A stretch of DNA of 64,000 bases, taken from NCBI GenBank assembly GCA_023701385.1, contig JAMPXC010000009.1, positions 1-64,000 of the forward strand, given 5' to 3'. Below, one piece after another: positions 57,846 to 64,000 of this stretch (the first letter of the stretch is position 1; the number at the start of each line of letters is the position of its first letter). The DNA is from Pseudobdellovibrio sp. (GTDB lineage Bacteria; Bdellovibrionota; Bdellovibrionia; Bdellovibrionales; Bdellovibrionaceae). Under the pieces are notes generated by a model. That model made no database searches, was not told the DNA's origin, and saw only the letters and a program-made list of their open reading frames with translations. Position numbers and translations under genes: made by a program.

Positions 57846-57889
57846 TTTCTGACTAGAATCTTAGACAGCTGTCAGGTTTATAACAGCTT

Positions 57890-58723
57890 TTATCGACACG
57901 TATCTTTAACGTATTCGCTATAATCCGGCAACGAAGGGTGTGATTTTGTCGACCATACCCAGCGAAAGTCTTTACATTTTTTAAACGACGGAAAACTAAT
58001 TGATGTTAAAACATCGAAGAAGTTATTACGCACGCTTAAAATATGCGGAATCACCTTTTCATACATCCACGTCATTTGTGCTTCAGCCATAAGGCCTTTT
58101 TGATGTAAATCTAAAGCGATTTCAACAGATGTGGCGTACCCGATCTGCTCAGTATGAAGTATTTTACCGACTTCGTCTTTATCGCGACTCGAATAGAGTT
58201 GGTGGATGTAAGTAACGCTTTTAATTCCCTGCTCTTCAAGTTCTTGACGGGCTTGTTCGTAGACATCAACGTCTTTTTCACCATTATCACCAACCATCAT
58301 CACAAGGGTTGGGTTATGTTCAGCGACAAGTTTTCTGATGGTTTTATTTTTATGGTCTGAATCAAAAATCACATCACGTAAAATCAACTGACCCTGTGGA
58401 AAGCTATTATTTTTTAAGAAAGCTTCGTGTGAGTTTTGAAGGTACTCTACACCTGTGTCTTTTGAAGGGGCATTACTTAAATACGCCACTTTGTTTACAC
58501 CAGGATTTTCATTTAAAACTAATTGGTATAACGAAGCCATACCTGCAAACGGAGTATTTGAATCCCAGGTTCTAAATAAGACTGACGGGCTCCAGGATTT
58601 GTAGCTGATCACATGACTTACTTTAATTGTATCGTCGATATCGCTGATTAAAAGAATTCTTTCTTTAGCCTGCGCTAAGAGATTCAGCGAAAAAAACAAA
58701 GTTAAGATAAAGAGCTTTTTCAT
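57890..58723 (-). CDS. App1-like (DUF2183) phosphatase, secreted
   Basis: 277 aa with a signal peptide (MKKLFILTLFFSLNLLAQA). LLISDIDDTIKVSHVISYKS carries the HAD-type DxDxT catalytic motif of App1 phosphatidate phosphatases. AYLSNAPSKDT gives the motif II Ser and MMVGDNGEKDVDVYEQA the acidic motif of the HAD core, plus a C-terminal helical cap. Known App1 homologues dephosphorylate phosphatidic acid or phytate-like lipids; as an exported form this one would act on envelope or prey lipids (inference). Monocistronic. Confidence 0.85.
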   Translation of the reverse strand: MKKLFILTLFFSLNLLAQAKERILLISDIDDTIKVSHVISYKSWSPSVLFRTWDSNTPFAGMASLYQLVLNENPGVNKVAYLSNAPSKDTGVEYLQNSHEAFLKNNSFPQGQLILRDVIFDSDHKNKTIRKLVAEHNPTLVMMVGDNGEKDVDVYEQARQELEEQGIKSVTYIHQLYSSRDKDEVGKILHTEQIGYATSVEIALDLHQKGLMAEAQMTWMYEKVIPHILSVRNNFFDVLTSISFPSFKKCKDFRWVWSTKSHPSLPDYSEYVKDTCR

Positions 58724-58862
58724 TACGAACGCTTTTTGCGAATATCAGACCATGCCTTTCGCAAATATAAAGACTTTAAGCGAATTAAACCGTCACAGTT
58801 TTAAACACTGTGTCCGCAAAACGCCCACACCAGACTTTAGCAGTGTTTACCATTAATTTAAA

Positions 58863-58878
58863 AAATCACCTGTGATTT
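58863..58878 (+). promoter_or_regulatory. Dyad upstream of the lipoprotein-regulator operon promoter
   Basis: AAATCAC-CT-GTGATTT is a perfect palindrome 22 bases upstream of the -35. A second inverted repeat CACAGT/ACTGTG lies at 58794-58812. Either may bind the TIGR02147-type protein of this operon. The rest of 58724-58862 holds no gene. Confidence 0.4.
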
Positions 58879-58900
58879 AAATTAACAACACCTTAACTAT

Positions 58901-58929
58901 TTGATATTACATTGTTATATCACTATGAT
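58901..58929 (+). promoter_or_regulatory. Sigma-70 promoter of the 59.0-61.0 kb operon
   Basis: TTGATA (58901-58906), 17 bp, TATGAT (58924-58929): good hexamers with ideal spacing. Transcription would start near 58936, giving a leader of about 78 bases. Confidence 0.65.
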
Positions 58930-58956
58930 ACGTTCACCTAAAATTTTTATACTTAT

Positions 58957-59005
58957 CCTTGGAAAGGCCGGATACTAAATACATCGGGAAGCAATACTTC
59001 CAAGG
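58957..59005 (+). promoter_or_regulatory. Leader with mutually exclusive hairpins at the ribosome-binding site
   Basis: CCTTGGAA (58957-58964) can pair with TTCCAAGG (58998-59005), covering the start of the AAGGAGG ribosome-binding site. Alternatively GGAAG (58987-58991) pairs with CTTCC (58997-59001), leaving most of it free. The two structures share bases and exclude each other. Confidence 0.45.
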
Positions 59006-59013
59006 AGGAAAGA

Positions 59014-59610
59014 ATGAAAAAGAATAACTTAAAAGTTATCGCAGGATTAACGGCAGCTATGATGATGTTAACAACCGGATGCGCTAAAGATAACGCAGCA
59101 AAAAGCCATCAGATAGCCATTCAGTTTGGCTCTTACACATCAGTAAAACACAAGATTTTACGCTTGTTTTTACCTGAAGCTAAGGCCGCAGTCAGTTCGT
59201 TAAATCTATGCTTCAAACGCTTAAGATTTAAAACAGCTGACGATCCCGCCACAACGACCGACCCTGTTGCTGACGGTGATAATATTGATTTTAACTTGGG
59301 CGCCGTAGATATTTCTTCAGGAGCTACAGCTCTTGGTACTATTAGCTTACCTGAAGGTAACTATACAAGAATCGAATTCGATTTAGAAAATGACTGTGCC
59401 TCAGGAAAAAGTATTAGCATAGTTAATAGCAACGGAAGCTATTCATCAACTGATCGAATCACCATTAAATTTGAAGGTCAATTTACTGCAAATGCCGATG
59501 GTGTTTTAACTCTTGGAGTCCAGCAGATTATTGACGGCCTTAACAGTTACAACGGTGGCAGCACCTTAAAAGCAACAACAGAATCAATTAGCGGAGTTTT
59601 AAGTAACTAA
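59014..59610 (+). CDS. DUF4382-like lipoprotein, first copy
   Basis: 198 aa, AAGGAGG upstream. Signal and lipobox TTGC (Cys23). The mature protein has LCFKRLRFK, GDNIDFNLGAVDISS, LPEGNYTRIEFDLENDC and DRITIKFEGQFT, an Ig-like beta layout that resembles DUF4382-type lipoproteins. The same blocks occur in order in the third gene of this operon (60437-60982), so the two are paralogues. The stop overlaps the next start as TAATG. Surface or periplasmic; role unknown, perhaps sensing or adhesion. Confidence 0.8.
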   Translation: MKKNNLKVIAGLTAAMMMLTTGCAKDNAAKSHQIAIQFGSYTSVKHKILRLFLPEAKAAVSSLNLCFKRLRFKTADDPATTTDPVADGDNIDFNLGAVDISSGATALGTISLPEGNYTRIEFDLENDCASGKSISIVNSNGSYSSTDRITIKFEGQFTANADGVLTLGVQQIIDGLNSYNGGSTLKATTESISGVLSN

Positions 59611-60440
59611 TGAAAAAAACAAAGATCAGCACCTATAGATATCACGATTATAGAAAGTATCTTCATGATTGGATGCAGGCTAACAGCGTTAGCCTGCGCC
59701 AACTTTCTATTTTAATCGACCTTTCGCCTTCGTACTTATCACAAATTCTTAACAACAAAAAAGAACTTGGAGCTGATCCACAAACATTAAGTAATGTAAA
59801 AAAGGTTTTCAGACTCGACAAAGACGAACTTAAACACTTTAAAGATCTAATTAATTTATCTAAATCGGAGTCGCACCCAAAGAAAATAGAAGTTTACAAC
59901 AAGATCATTAAAGACTCGAAATACAAAAATATAAACACCAACGAAGCAGAAACTTATTCTTACCTTAATCATTGGTTTTATGTGGCCCTTAAAGAGTATT
60001 TTTCAGTAGAAAAGAAAAAGCTGGATTTTAAAAAGATCAAAGATGATTTTATCTTTAACTTAAAATATTCTGACATCAAAAAAGCAGTGAGTTTCTTATC
60101 TAAATCAGGGTTTGTCGAAATCGAAAAGGACACAGATAACATTTTAGCTAAACCCATTCATGTTCAATGTTACTCTGATGTCTATAGGCTGTCTTTGGGC
60201 GCTTTTCATTCTCAGATGTTTAAATTAGCTATTGAAGCGATTGAAAAAGTCGAACGCAACGAAAGACTTATTTTAGGAAACACCGTTTGCCTTTCAGATG
60301 AATCATTTGAAAAGGTCAAACTAATGATTGAAAATTTGCAGACCGAAATTCAAAAACTAGAAGAAGCCGACACTAAAAAATCGAAAGTTTATCACATCGG
60401 CCAGGCGGCTTTTCCACTTACGAAGAGGATTGTAAAATGA
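59610..60440 (+). CDS. TIGR02147-family HTH protein
   Basis: 276 aa. The N-terminus YRYHDYRKYLHDWMQANSVS, then LRQLSILIDLSPSYLSQILN, is the helix-turn-helix typical of TIGR02147/DUF4423 proteins of Bdellovibrio and Fibrobacter; the remaining 190 residues are the helical family domain (WFYVALKEYFSVEKKKLDFK, continuing to IKKAVSFLSKSGFVEI). These proteins are thought to be transcription regulators but none is well characterised. The gene overlaps both neighbours (TAATG in front, ATGA behind), which fixes it between two paralogous lipoproteins and suggests dosage-coupled expression. Confidence 0.88.
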   Translation: MKKTKISTYRYHDYRKYLHDWMQANSVSLRQLSILIDLSPSYLSQILNNKKELGADPQTLSNVKKVFRLDKDELKHFKDLINLSKSESHPKKIEVYNKIIKDSKYKNINTNEAETYSYLNHWFYVALKEYFSVEKKKLDFKKIKDDFIFNLKYSDIKKAVSFLSKSGFVEIEKDTDNILAKPIHVQCYSDVYRLSLGAFHSQMFKLAIEAIEKVERNERLILGNTVCLSDESFEKVKLMIENLQTEIQKLEEADTKKSKVYHIGQAAFPLTKRIVK

Positions 60441-60982
60441 TTTTAAGAGTTCTTTTAAGTTTATTTTTTGTTTTTACTTTCGGCTGCGCCGAAACCAAAG
60501 GAACATCCACCGGTAATCCGTTTGTTACACTGAAGTACCAAAGTTTTAATGCCGCCTTATCAGTGTTAATGGTGAACCAACTTAATTTTTGTTTTAAAAG
60601 AGTACGCTTTAAAAAACTAGGCGAACCTTCAAATCCCGACCCAACAGTTGATAGCGATAATATTGATTTTGCGATTGGCGAAAAAACGATAACTTCGATA
60701 GGCGACACGCTCGGCGAAGTTCGGGTTCCCCCTGGAGTATACGCGCGCGTTGAACTTGACTTAGATAATGACTGCGGTAACGGATATTCTGCCTACATCA
60801 ATAACTCAAATGGCACGTTCTCAACAAACGACCGCATAACTATCAAATTCGAGGGCACTTTTACGCTAGAGACCAATACTGAACTCGATCTGGTCATCCA
60901 GCCAATTATTAATGCCGTAGATACTGTGAATAATAGTGCTAATATTAAATCAACACTCGAGGCTATTTCAGGCGGATTTTAA
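60437..60982 (+). CDS. DUF4382-like lipoprotein, second copy
   Basis: 181 aa, ATGA-coupled to the TIGR02147 gene. Signal and lipobox TFGC (Cys17), then AETKGTSTGNPFVTL, a motif common at the lipidated end of such proteins. The body repeats the first copy: FCFKRVRFK, SDNIDFAIGEKTITS, VPPGVYARVELDLDNDC, DRITIKFEGTFT. Both keep the Cys before FKR and the one in DNDC, so one disulfide is likely. The stop overlaps a convergent gene by four bases. Confidence 0.8.
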   Translation: MILRVLLSLFFVFTFGCAETKGTSTGNPFVTLKYQSFNAALSVLMVNQLNFCFKRVRFKKLGEPSNPDPTVDSDNIDFAIGEKTITSIGDTLGEVRVPPGVYARVELDLDNDCGNGYSAYINNSNGTFSTNDRITIKFEGTFTLETNTELDLVIQPIINAVDTVNNSANIKSTLEAISGGF

Positions 60983-62133
60983 TTAACACTTAACCATTCA
61001 GCGACGACCGCAGACTCATTGATCACACGTTGGCTGATCGCTAAATCCACGCCGAAGTATCCTACGCCACGTAATTGGTGCGTATTAAACACTTGGGCAC
61101 TTTTATTTTCTAAGTTGTAGTTTGAATTCGCGTATTTAAACGCTGAAAATAGATTTTGATCAACTGAAGCAGAAAGCTTTTCAGTTAAGTATTCTCGGGC
61201 TGCTTGAGCGATATGGCAGTTTACACAGTCCATGCTCTCTGGATTAAATAAATGTGGATTTTCAATCGCGAAAGCTGATTGCAGGCTTGAAACCACTTCA
61301 GCTTCAGTAAAGCTAGCTGTTGTTGTTGCACGCTCAACAAAAGACGCTAAGTTAGCCTCTTGAGTTTTTGGCGGCTGAGCAATACCTGCGCCTGTGTAGC
61401 CTTTGCTGTCTTTTAATTGGTTAAAAAACATTTGCGAAGTTAAACCCTCTAAACGAGGAATTGGACCAGCCACTAATTTACCATCAACCACTTCAGCGCC
61501 TAAGAATCCCCATACATCGTTCATACGACGCAACACCATCACCGTCACGCGGCTTAGATTTTTTTCGCCAGCGTATTTTGTGATTAACGTATTAAATTCT
61601 TTTAACGAAGGGCTTTGATCGCGGTCTTTTTTCCAGAATGGATGAATATCTAAAGCTGTTTTGGCGTTGTCGATTTCAACTGTTTGAAATTTCTTTTTCC
61701 ATGCCATTAATTCTGTTGTTAAGTTTTTAAATTCTTCGTCAGTTAAAACATAGAAACTGTGAAAAGCCGCATCTATTGTTGTAACATCGGTGCTTGTCGC
61801 TTTAACCGGTTGCCAGACCATGCGCACTTGCTTTTGACAAGCCATCGGCGTTGGCAGAGGAAAGCAATTATCAATACGAACCGCCATAAGTCTAGTCATC
61901 GCGTTGATTTCATTTTTTTCATGCTGCATATCCATAAATGGAAGCTGCATCACCATTGCTTCAGGAACTAAAGCTCCTTTATCGCCGGCTGATTGTAATT
62001 TTAATAAATTATTTTCTGAAGCGTTCATCGGAAGCGGCATGATGTAAGTCACATCATTTAAACCCCATGATAATTCAGTCGCTTGAGCTAAAAACGGAAA
62101 CACGAAAACTAATGATAAAATTAATAATTTCAT
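60979..62133 (-). CDS. Secreted protein with a single c-haem motif
   Basis: 384 aa with a signal peptide (MKLLILSLVFVFPFLAQATE). Mature protein is mixed alpha/beta (LSWGLNDVTYIMPLPMNASE at the front). Near the C-terminus SMDCVNCHIAQAAREYL contains CxxCH, the covalent haem c attachment motif, and Met/His residues nearby could be the axial ligand. The rest does not resemble a known cytochrome. It may be a periplasmic haem protein or a peroxidase-like redox protein; a chance CxxCH cannot be excluded. Convergent with the lipoprotein operon. Confidence 0.7.
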   Translation of the reverse strand: MKLLILSLVFVFPFLAQATELSWGLNDVTYIMPLPMNASENNLLKLQSAGDKGALVPEAMVMQLPFMDMQHEKNEINAMTRLMAVRIDNCFPLPTPMACQKQVRMVWQPVKATSTDVTTIDAAFHSFYVLTDEEFKNLTTELMAWKKKFQTVEIDNAKTALDIHPFWKKDRDQSPSLKEFNTLITKYAGEKNLSRVTVMVLRRMNDVWGFLGAEVVDGKLVAGPIPRLEGLTSQMFFNQLKDSKGYTGAGIAQPPKTQEANLASFVERATTTASFTEAEVVSSLQSAFAIENPHLFNPESMDCVNCHIAQAAREYLTEKLSASVDQNLFSAFKYANSNYNLENKSAQVFNTHQLRGVGYFGVDLAISQRVINESAVVAEWLSVN

Positions 62134-62227
62134 ACCCCGAAGTTTTCATTAAACTTAAGTCGAATCAATCAAGAAATTTGGGGGTGCAACAAAACGATTA
62201 CAAGTTGAGAATAAAAGTGCTTAAAAC

Positions 62228-62755
62228 CTAGCCTACGCTATGCTGGTGCATATTTATGCGTTCGCGCACCATGCCGTAGATAGCGATGAAAAAACCAAGC
62301 ACGATGGCCACATCGGCCACATTAAACACGCCTGTTCTGGTAAATGGAGCTATTTGAAAATCCATGAACATAAAATCAATCACATGCCCGTTATCGTGGG
62401 TTAAACGATCGATCACGTTACCGATACCGCCAGCTAAAATAAATGAATACGCCAGAAGGTCTGTTAAAGACATTTTGTTTTTAACTAGTGACCAAAGCAT
62501 CACGACTAAGCCAAGCAATACAAATAAACCGAACACCACAAAGCGAATCCAGCGCGGCAGATCCCCGCCCATTCCTAAAAAAGCCCCCGGATTTTCAGCA
62601 TAAAGCAGCTGAAATACACCGCCCAAATAAATGATTGGGGCTTTTCCTGAAAGATGTTCAACGGCCAAAACTTTAGTCCATTGATCAATGGCCACAACAC
62701 TGATTAAAATTACAAATAATATGAAAAGTCTATGGCCTGTTGCTAATTTGTTCAT
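62228..62755 (-). CDS. lspA: Lipoprotein signal peptidase
   Basis: 175-aa inner-membrane Asp protease that removes signal peptides from lipidated prolipoproteins; this window alone encodes about nine such substrates. Four membrane helices; the catalytic Asp pair lies in NVIDRLTHDNGHVIDFMFMD and FNVADVAIVLGF. The front VAIDQWTKVLAVEHLSGKAP matches LspA. Normal length. Its ATG (62755) is overlapped by the start of the divergent outer-membrane gene. Confidence 0.94.
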   Translation of the reverse strand: MNKLATGHRLFILFVILISVVAIDQWTKVLAVEHLSGKAPIIYLGGVFQLLYAENPGAFLGMGGDLPRWIRFVVFGLFVLLGLVVMLWSLVKNKMSLTDLLAYSFILAGGIGNVIDRLTHDNGHVIDFMFMDFQIAPFTRTGVFNVADVAIVLGFFIAIYGMVRERINMHQHSVG

Positions 62756-63665
62756 GCTCTCATTCTGCTTAATTGCTAAAGCTTCCGCAACTGAAAAAGT
62801 CTCGCCTTACTTTGGCGTAGGCACAGATATGTTTATATTTTCGATAGATAGCTTTAACGCTGTCCAAAAAGAATTGCAGTACGAGCCCAATACACCGGGG
62901 CTTTCACGTTTTGGCCTAAGTGCTTTTGGCTTAGGAGCCTCGATTTCTACTCGTGGCCCCAATGAAGAGCTGGATAAAGACAAAGGCGAAAGCAAATTTT
63001 TAGACTTTCAATTAAGTTATAACAGCACCAAATGGGGCGCTGACCTGTACGTGCAACAGTATGAAGGTTTCTATTTAAAAAATTCATCTGAAGTGGGTGG
63101 TACAACAACATACCACTTATTCCCCGATTTAAAATTTCAACACTACGGTTTAATGGGCCGCTACGCGATGGATAATAACGGTGGCTTTTCAATTTCTGGT
63201 TTATTAAATCAAGCTGACGAAATTAAAAAAACAGCGGGAAGTTATTTTCTCGTCGGCGGCTTTCGCCAATACACTTTAGAAACTGAAAATTCGATGATCC
63301 CGACCCCACTTCAAGGAATTAACACTGAAATGGATAACTTAAGAAAACTTTCAGTAAATACTTTAAATCTTGGCGTAGGCGCTGGAAAATACTGGGTTTC
63401 AAGTTCAAGCTTTTTTATCGGCGCGGTTTTTGATTTAACGGGAACATATGGCTTATACAAATACACTTTAACAAATGGCGAACAAAACACCGATTATTCA
63501 ACGATCAGTTATTCGTTAAAAGTGGGCACTGGGTATGCAGGCAAAAAATGGCGCACAGGAGTCAGTGCTTATGCTGATGCTACCACCCTGCAAGGCCTTG
63601 ATCGCACCTATATTAAACCGCAAGCTACAGCCTTTTTTCTTTATGTACGTTACGTGTTTGATTAA
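62721..63665 (+). CDS. Outer-membrane beta-barrel protein
   Basis: 314 aa from the ATG at 62721, which gives an ideal signal peptide (MKSLWPVANLFMLSFCLIAK, cleaved after ASA). An ATG at 62754 would give a poor signal. The mature part alternates aromatic and polar residues over many strands (LDFQLSYNSTKWGADLYVQQ, FQHYGLMGRYAMDNNGGFSI, YSLKVGTGYAGKKWRTGVSA) and ends ATAFFLYVRYVFD, like a DUF4421-type or general outer-membrane barrel. The start lies 35 bases inside the divergent lspA. Confidence 0.78.
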   Translation: MKSLWPVANLFMLSFCLIAKASATEKVSPYFGVGTDMFIFSIDSFNAVQKELQYEPNTPGLSRFGLSAFGLGASISTRGPNEELDKDKGESKFLDFQLSYNSTKWGADLYVQQYEGFYLKNSSEVGGTTTYHLFPDLKFQHYGLMGRYAMDNNGGFSISGLLNQADEIKKTAGSYFLVGGFRQYTLETENSMIPTPLQGINTEMDNLRKLSVNTLNLGVGAGKYWVSSSSFFIGAVFDLTGTYGLYKYTLTNGEQNTDYSTISYSLKVGTGYAGKKWRTGVSAYADATTLQGLDRTYIKPQATAFFLYVRYVFD

Positions 63666-64000
63666 TCTGCAATCTTAATGATGATTTTTCCGCGAGTACG
63701 ACCCGATTCAGAATGTTCTAAAGCTTTTTGCACATCTGACAACGGAAACACACTATCAATAATAGGGCGAATTTTACCTTGCTCAACAAGGTTTTTAATT
63801 TCAGCTAACTGCGCGCCATTCGGCTTCATGAATAAAAATTTATAATGGTTTTTCTTTAGCGCAGCCGAAAGATTGGCTTTAAAACCCACTAACTTCAAAA
63901 CAAATCTTTTAAATAAGCCTAAATCCATCTCTTTAGCTGTTTCTCCGTCAGGAAGCCCCGAAATTGAAACCACCCATCCACCGGGCTTTACCACGTTAAA
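63662..64000 (-). CDS. MDR-type (quinone reductase-like) oxidoreductase, 3' part
   Basis: The window ends inside this gene, so only the C-terminal 112 codons are present and the true start lies beyond 64000. VVKPGGWVVSISGLPDG is the end of the Rossmann NADPH domain and KIRPIIDSVFPLSDVQKALE, then HSESGRTRGKIIIKI, the typical C-terminus of zinc-independent medium-chain dehydrogenases/quinone reductases (YhdH/Qor group). Convergent with the beta-barrel gene, overlapping by four bases. Confidence 0.82.
   Translation of the reverse strand, partial: FNVVKPGGWVVSISGLPDGETAKEMDLGLFKRFVLKLVGFKANLSAALKKNHYKFLFMKPNGAQLAEIKNLVEQGKIRPIIDSVFPLSDVQKALEHSESGRTRGKIIIKIAD

Noticed and set aside
58737-58752. 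GG-N10-GC before the App1-like gene on the minus strand
   Set aside because: TGGTCT and TCGCA are weak matches and the leader would be about four bases.
1-64000. CRISPR arrays, insertion sequences, prophage, integrons, toxin-antitoxin or known defence systems
   Set aside because: No regularly spaced repeats, transposase, integrase, phage structural genes, restriction or toxin-antitoxin signatures were seen in either strand.

Overview
The window is a dense, AT-rich (by eye) stretch of chromosome with about 68 protein genes or gene remnants and no rRNA, tRNA, insertion sequence, prophage or CRISPR array that I can see. Gene content points to a Gram-negative predator-type bacterium of the Bdellovibrionota (Bdellovibrio/Pseudobdellovibrio-like). 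The grounds are many small lipoproteins and signal-peptide proteins of unknown function, a TIGR02147-type HTH protein, SlyX, YheU, LspA, a beta-barrel outer-membrane protein and an IcmF-type fused mutase. This is inference from content; no marker gene proves it.

Layout. 1-3.9 kb: a lipoprotein, then a histidine kinase/OmpR-type regulator operon followed by a DsbA-like lipoprotein; both units carry the same 11-bp direct-repeat operator. 3.9-12.7 kb: a tiny basic gene, a DEAD-box helicase, HflX, a flavodoxin-fold reductase, a Cys-rich lipoprotein, YheU, a hemerythrin-like remnant, MetG and a decayed remnant. 12.7-20.9 kb: AraC regulator with a secreted esterase, a Cys-rich small protein, TrpS, two hydrolases, SlyX, DUF4142 and membrane proteins. 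20.8-26.1 kb: xanthine dehydrogenase (XdhA-XdhB-XdhC) divergent from a guanine deaminase-like gene, together able to take guanine to urate. 26.1-32.3 kb: envelope and stress-type genes, including two divergent large secreted proteins with kinase-like motifs. 32.3-41.5 kb: unknowns, secreted phospholipase D-like protein, a glycosyltransferase-deacetylase fusion, a PLP enzyme, FeoAB. 41.6-48.6 kb: BP74-like secreted protein, a divergent pair of QueD-fold genes, Psd, an FAD oxidoreductase, an HTH protein. 48.6-53.6 kb: IcmF, enoyl-CoA hydratase and 3-hydroxybutyryl-CoA dehydrogenase (acyl-CoA operon). 53.6-64 kb: secreted proteins, a 194-nt palindrome, PlsC, an App1-like phosphatase, a lipoprotein-TIGR02147-lipoprotein operon, LspA, a beta-barrel and a truncated oxidoreductase.

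The most notable signals are regulatory and envelope-related. (1) Seven intergenic regions carry GG-N10-GC sites resembling sigma-54 (-24/-12) promoters, correctly placed before lipoprotein, secreted or stress-type genes. (2) Two of these drive a divergent pair of large secreted proteins; one (28831-30303) has the motif layout of a FAM20-type secreted kinase. (3) A three-gene operon at 59.0-61.0 kb sandwiches a TIGR02147 regulator between two paralogous lipoproteins, behind a clear sigma-70 promoter and a leader with alternative hairpins. (4) A two-component system whose sensor has four periplasmic cysteines shares an operator with a DsbA-like gene. All of these are read by eye; no database search or folding program was run.
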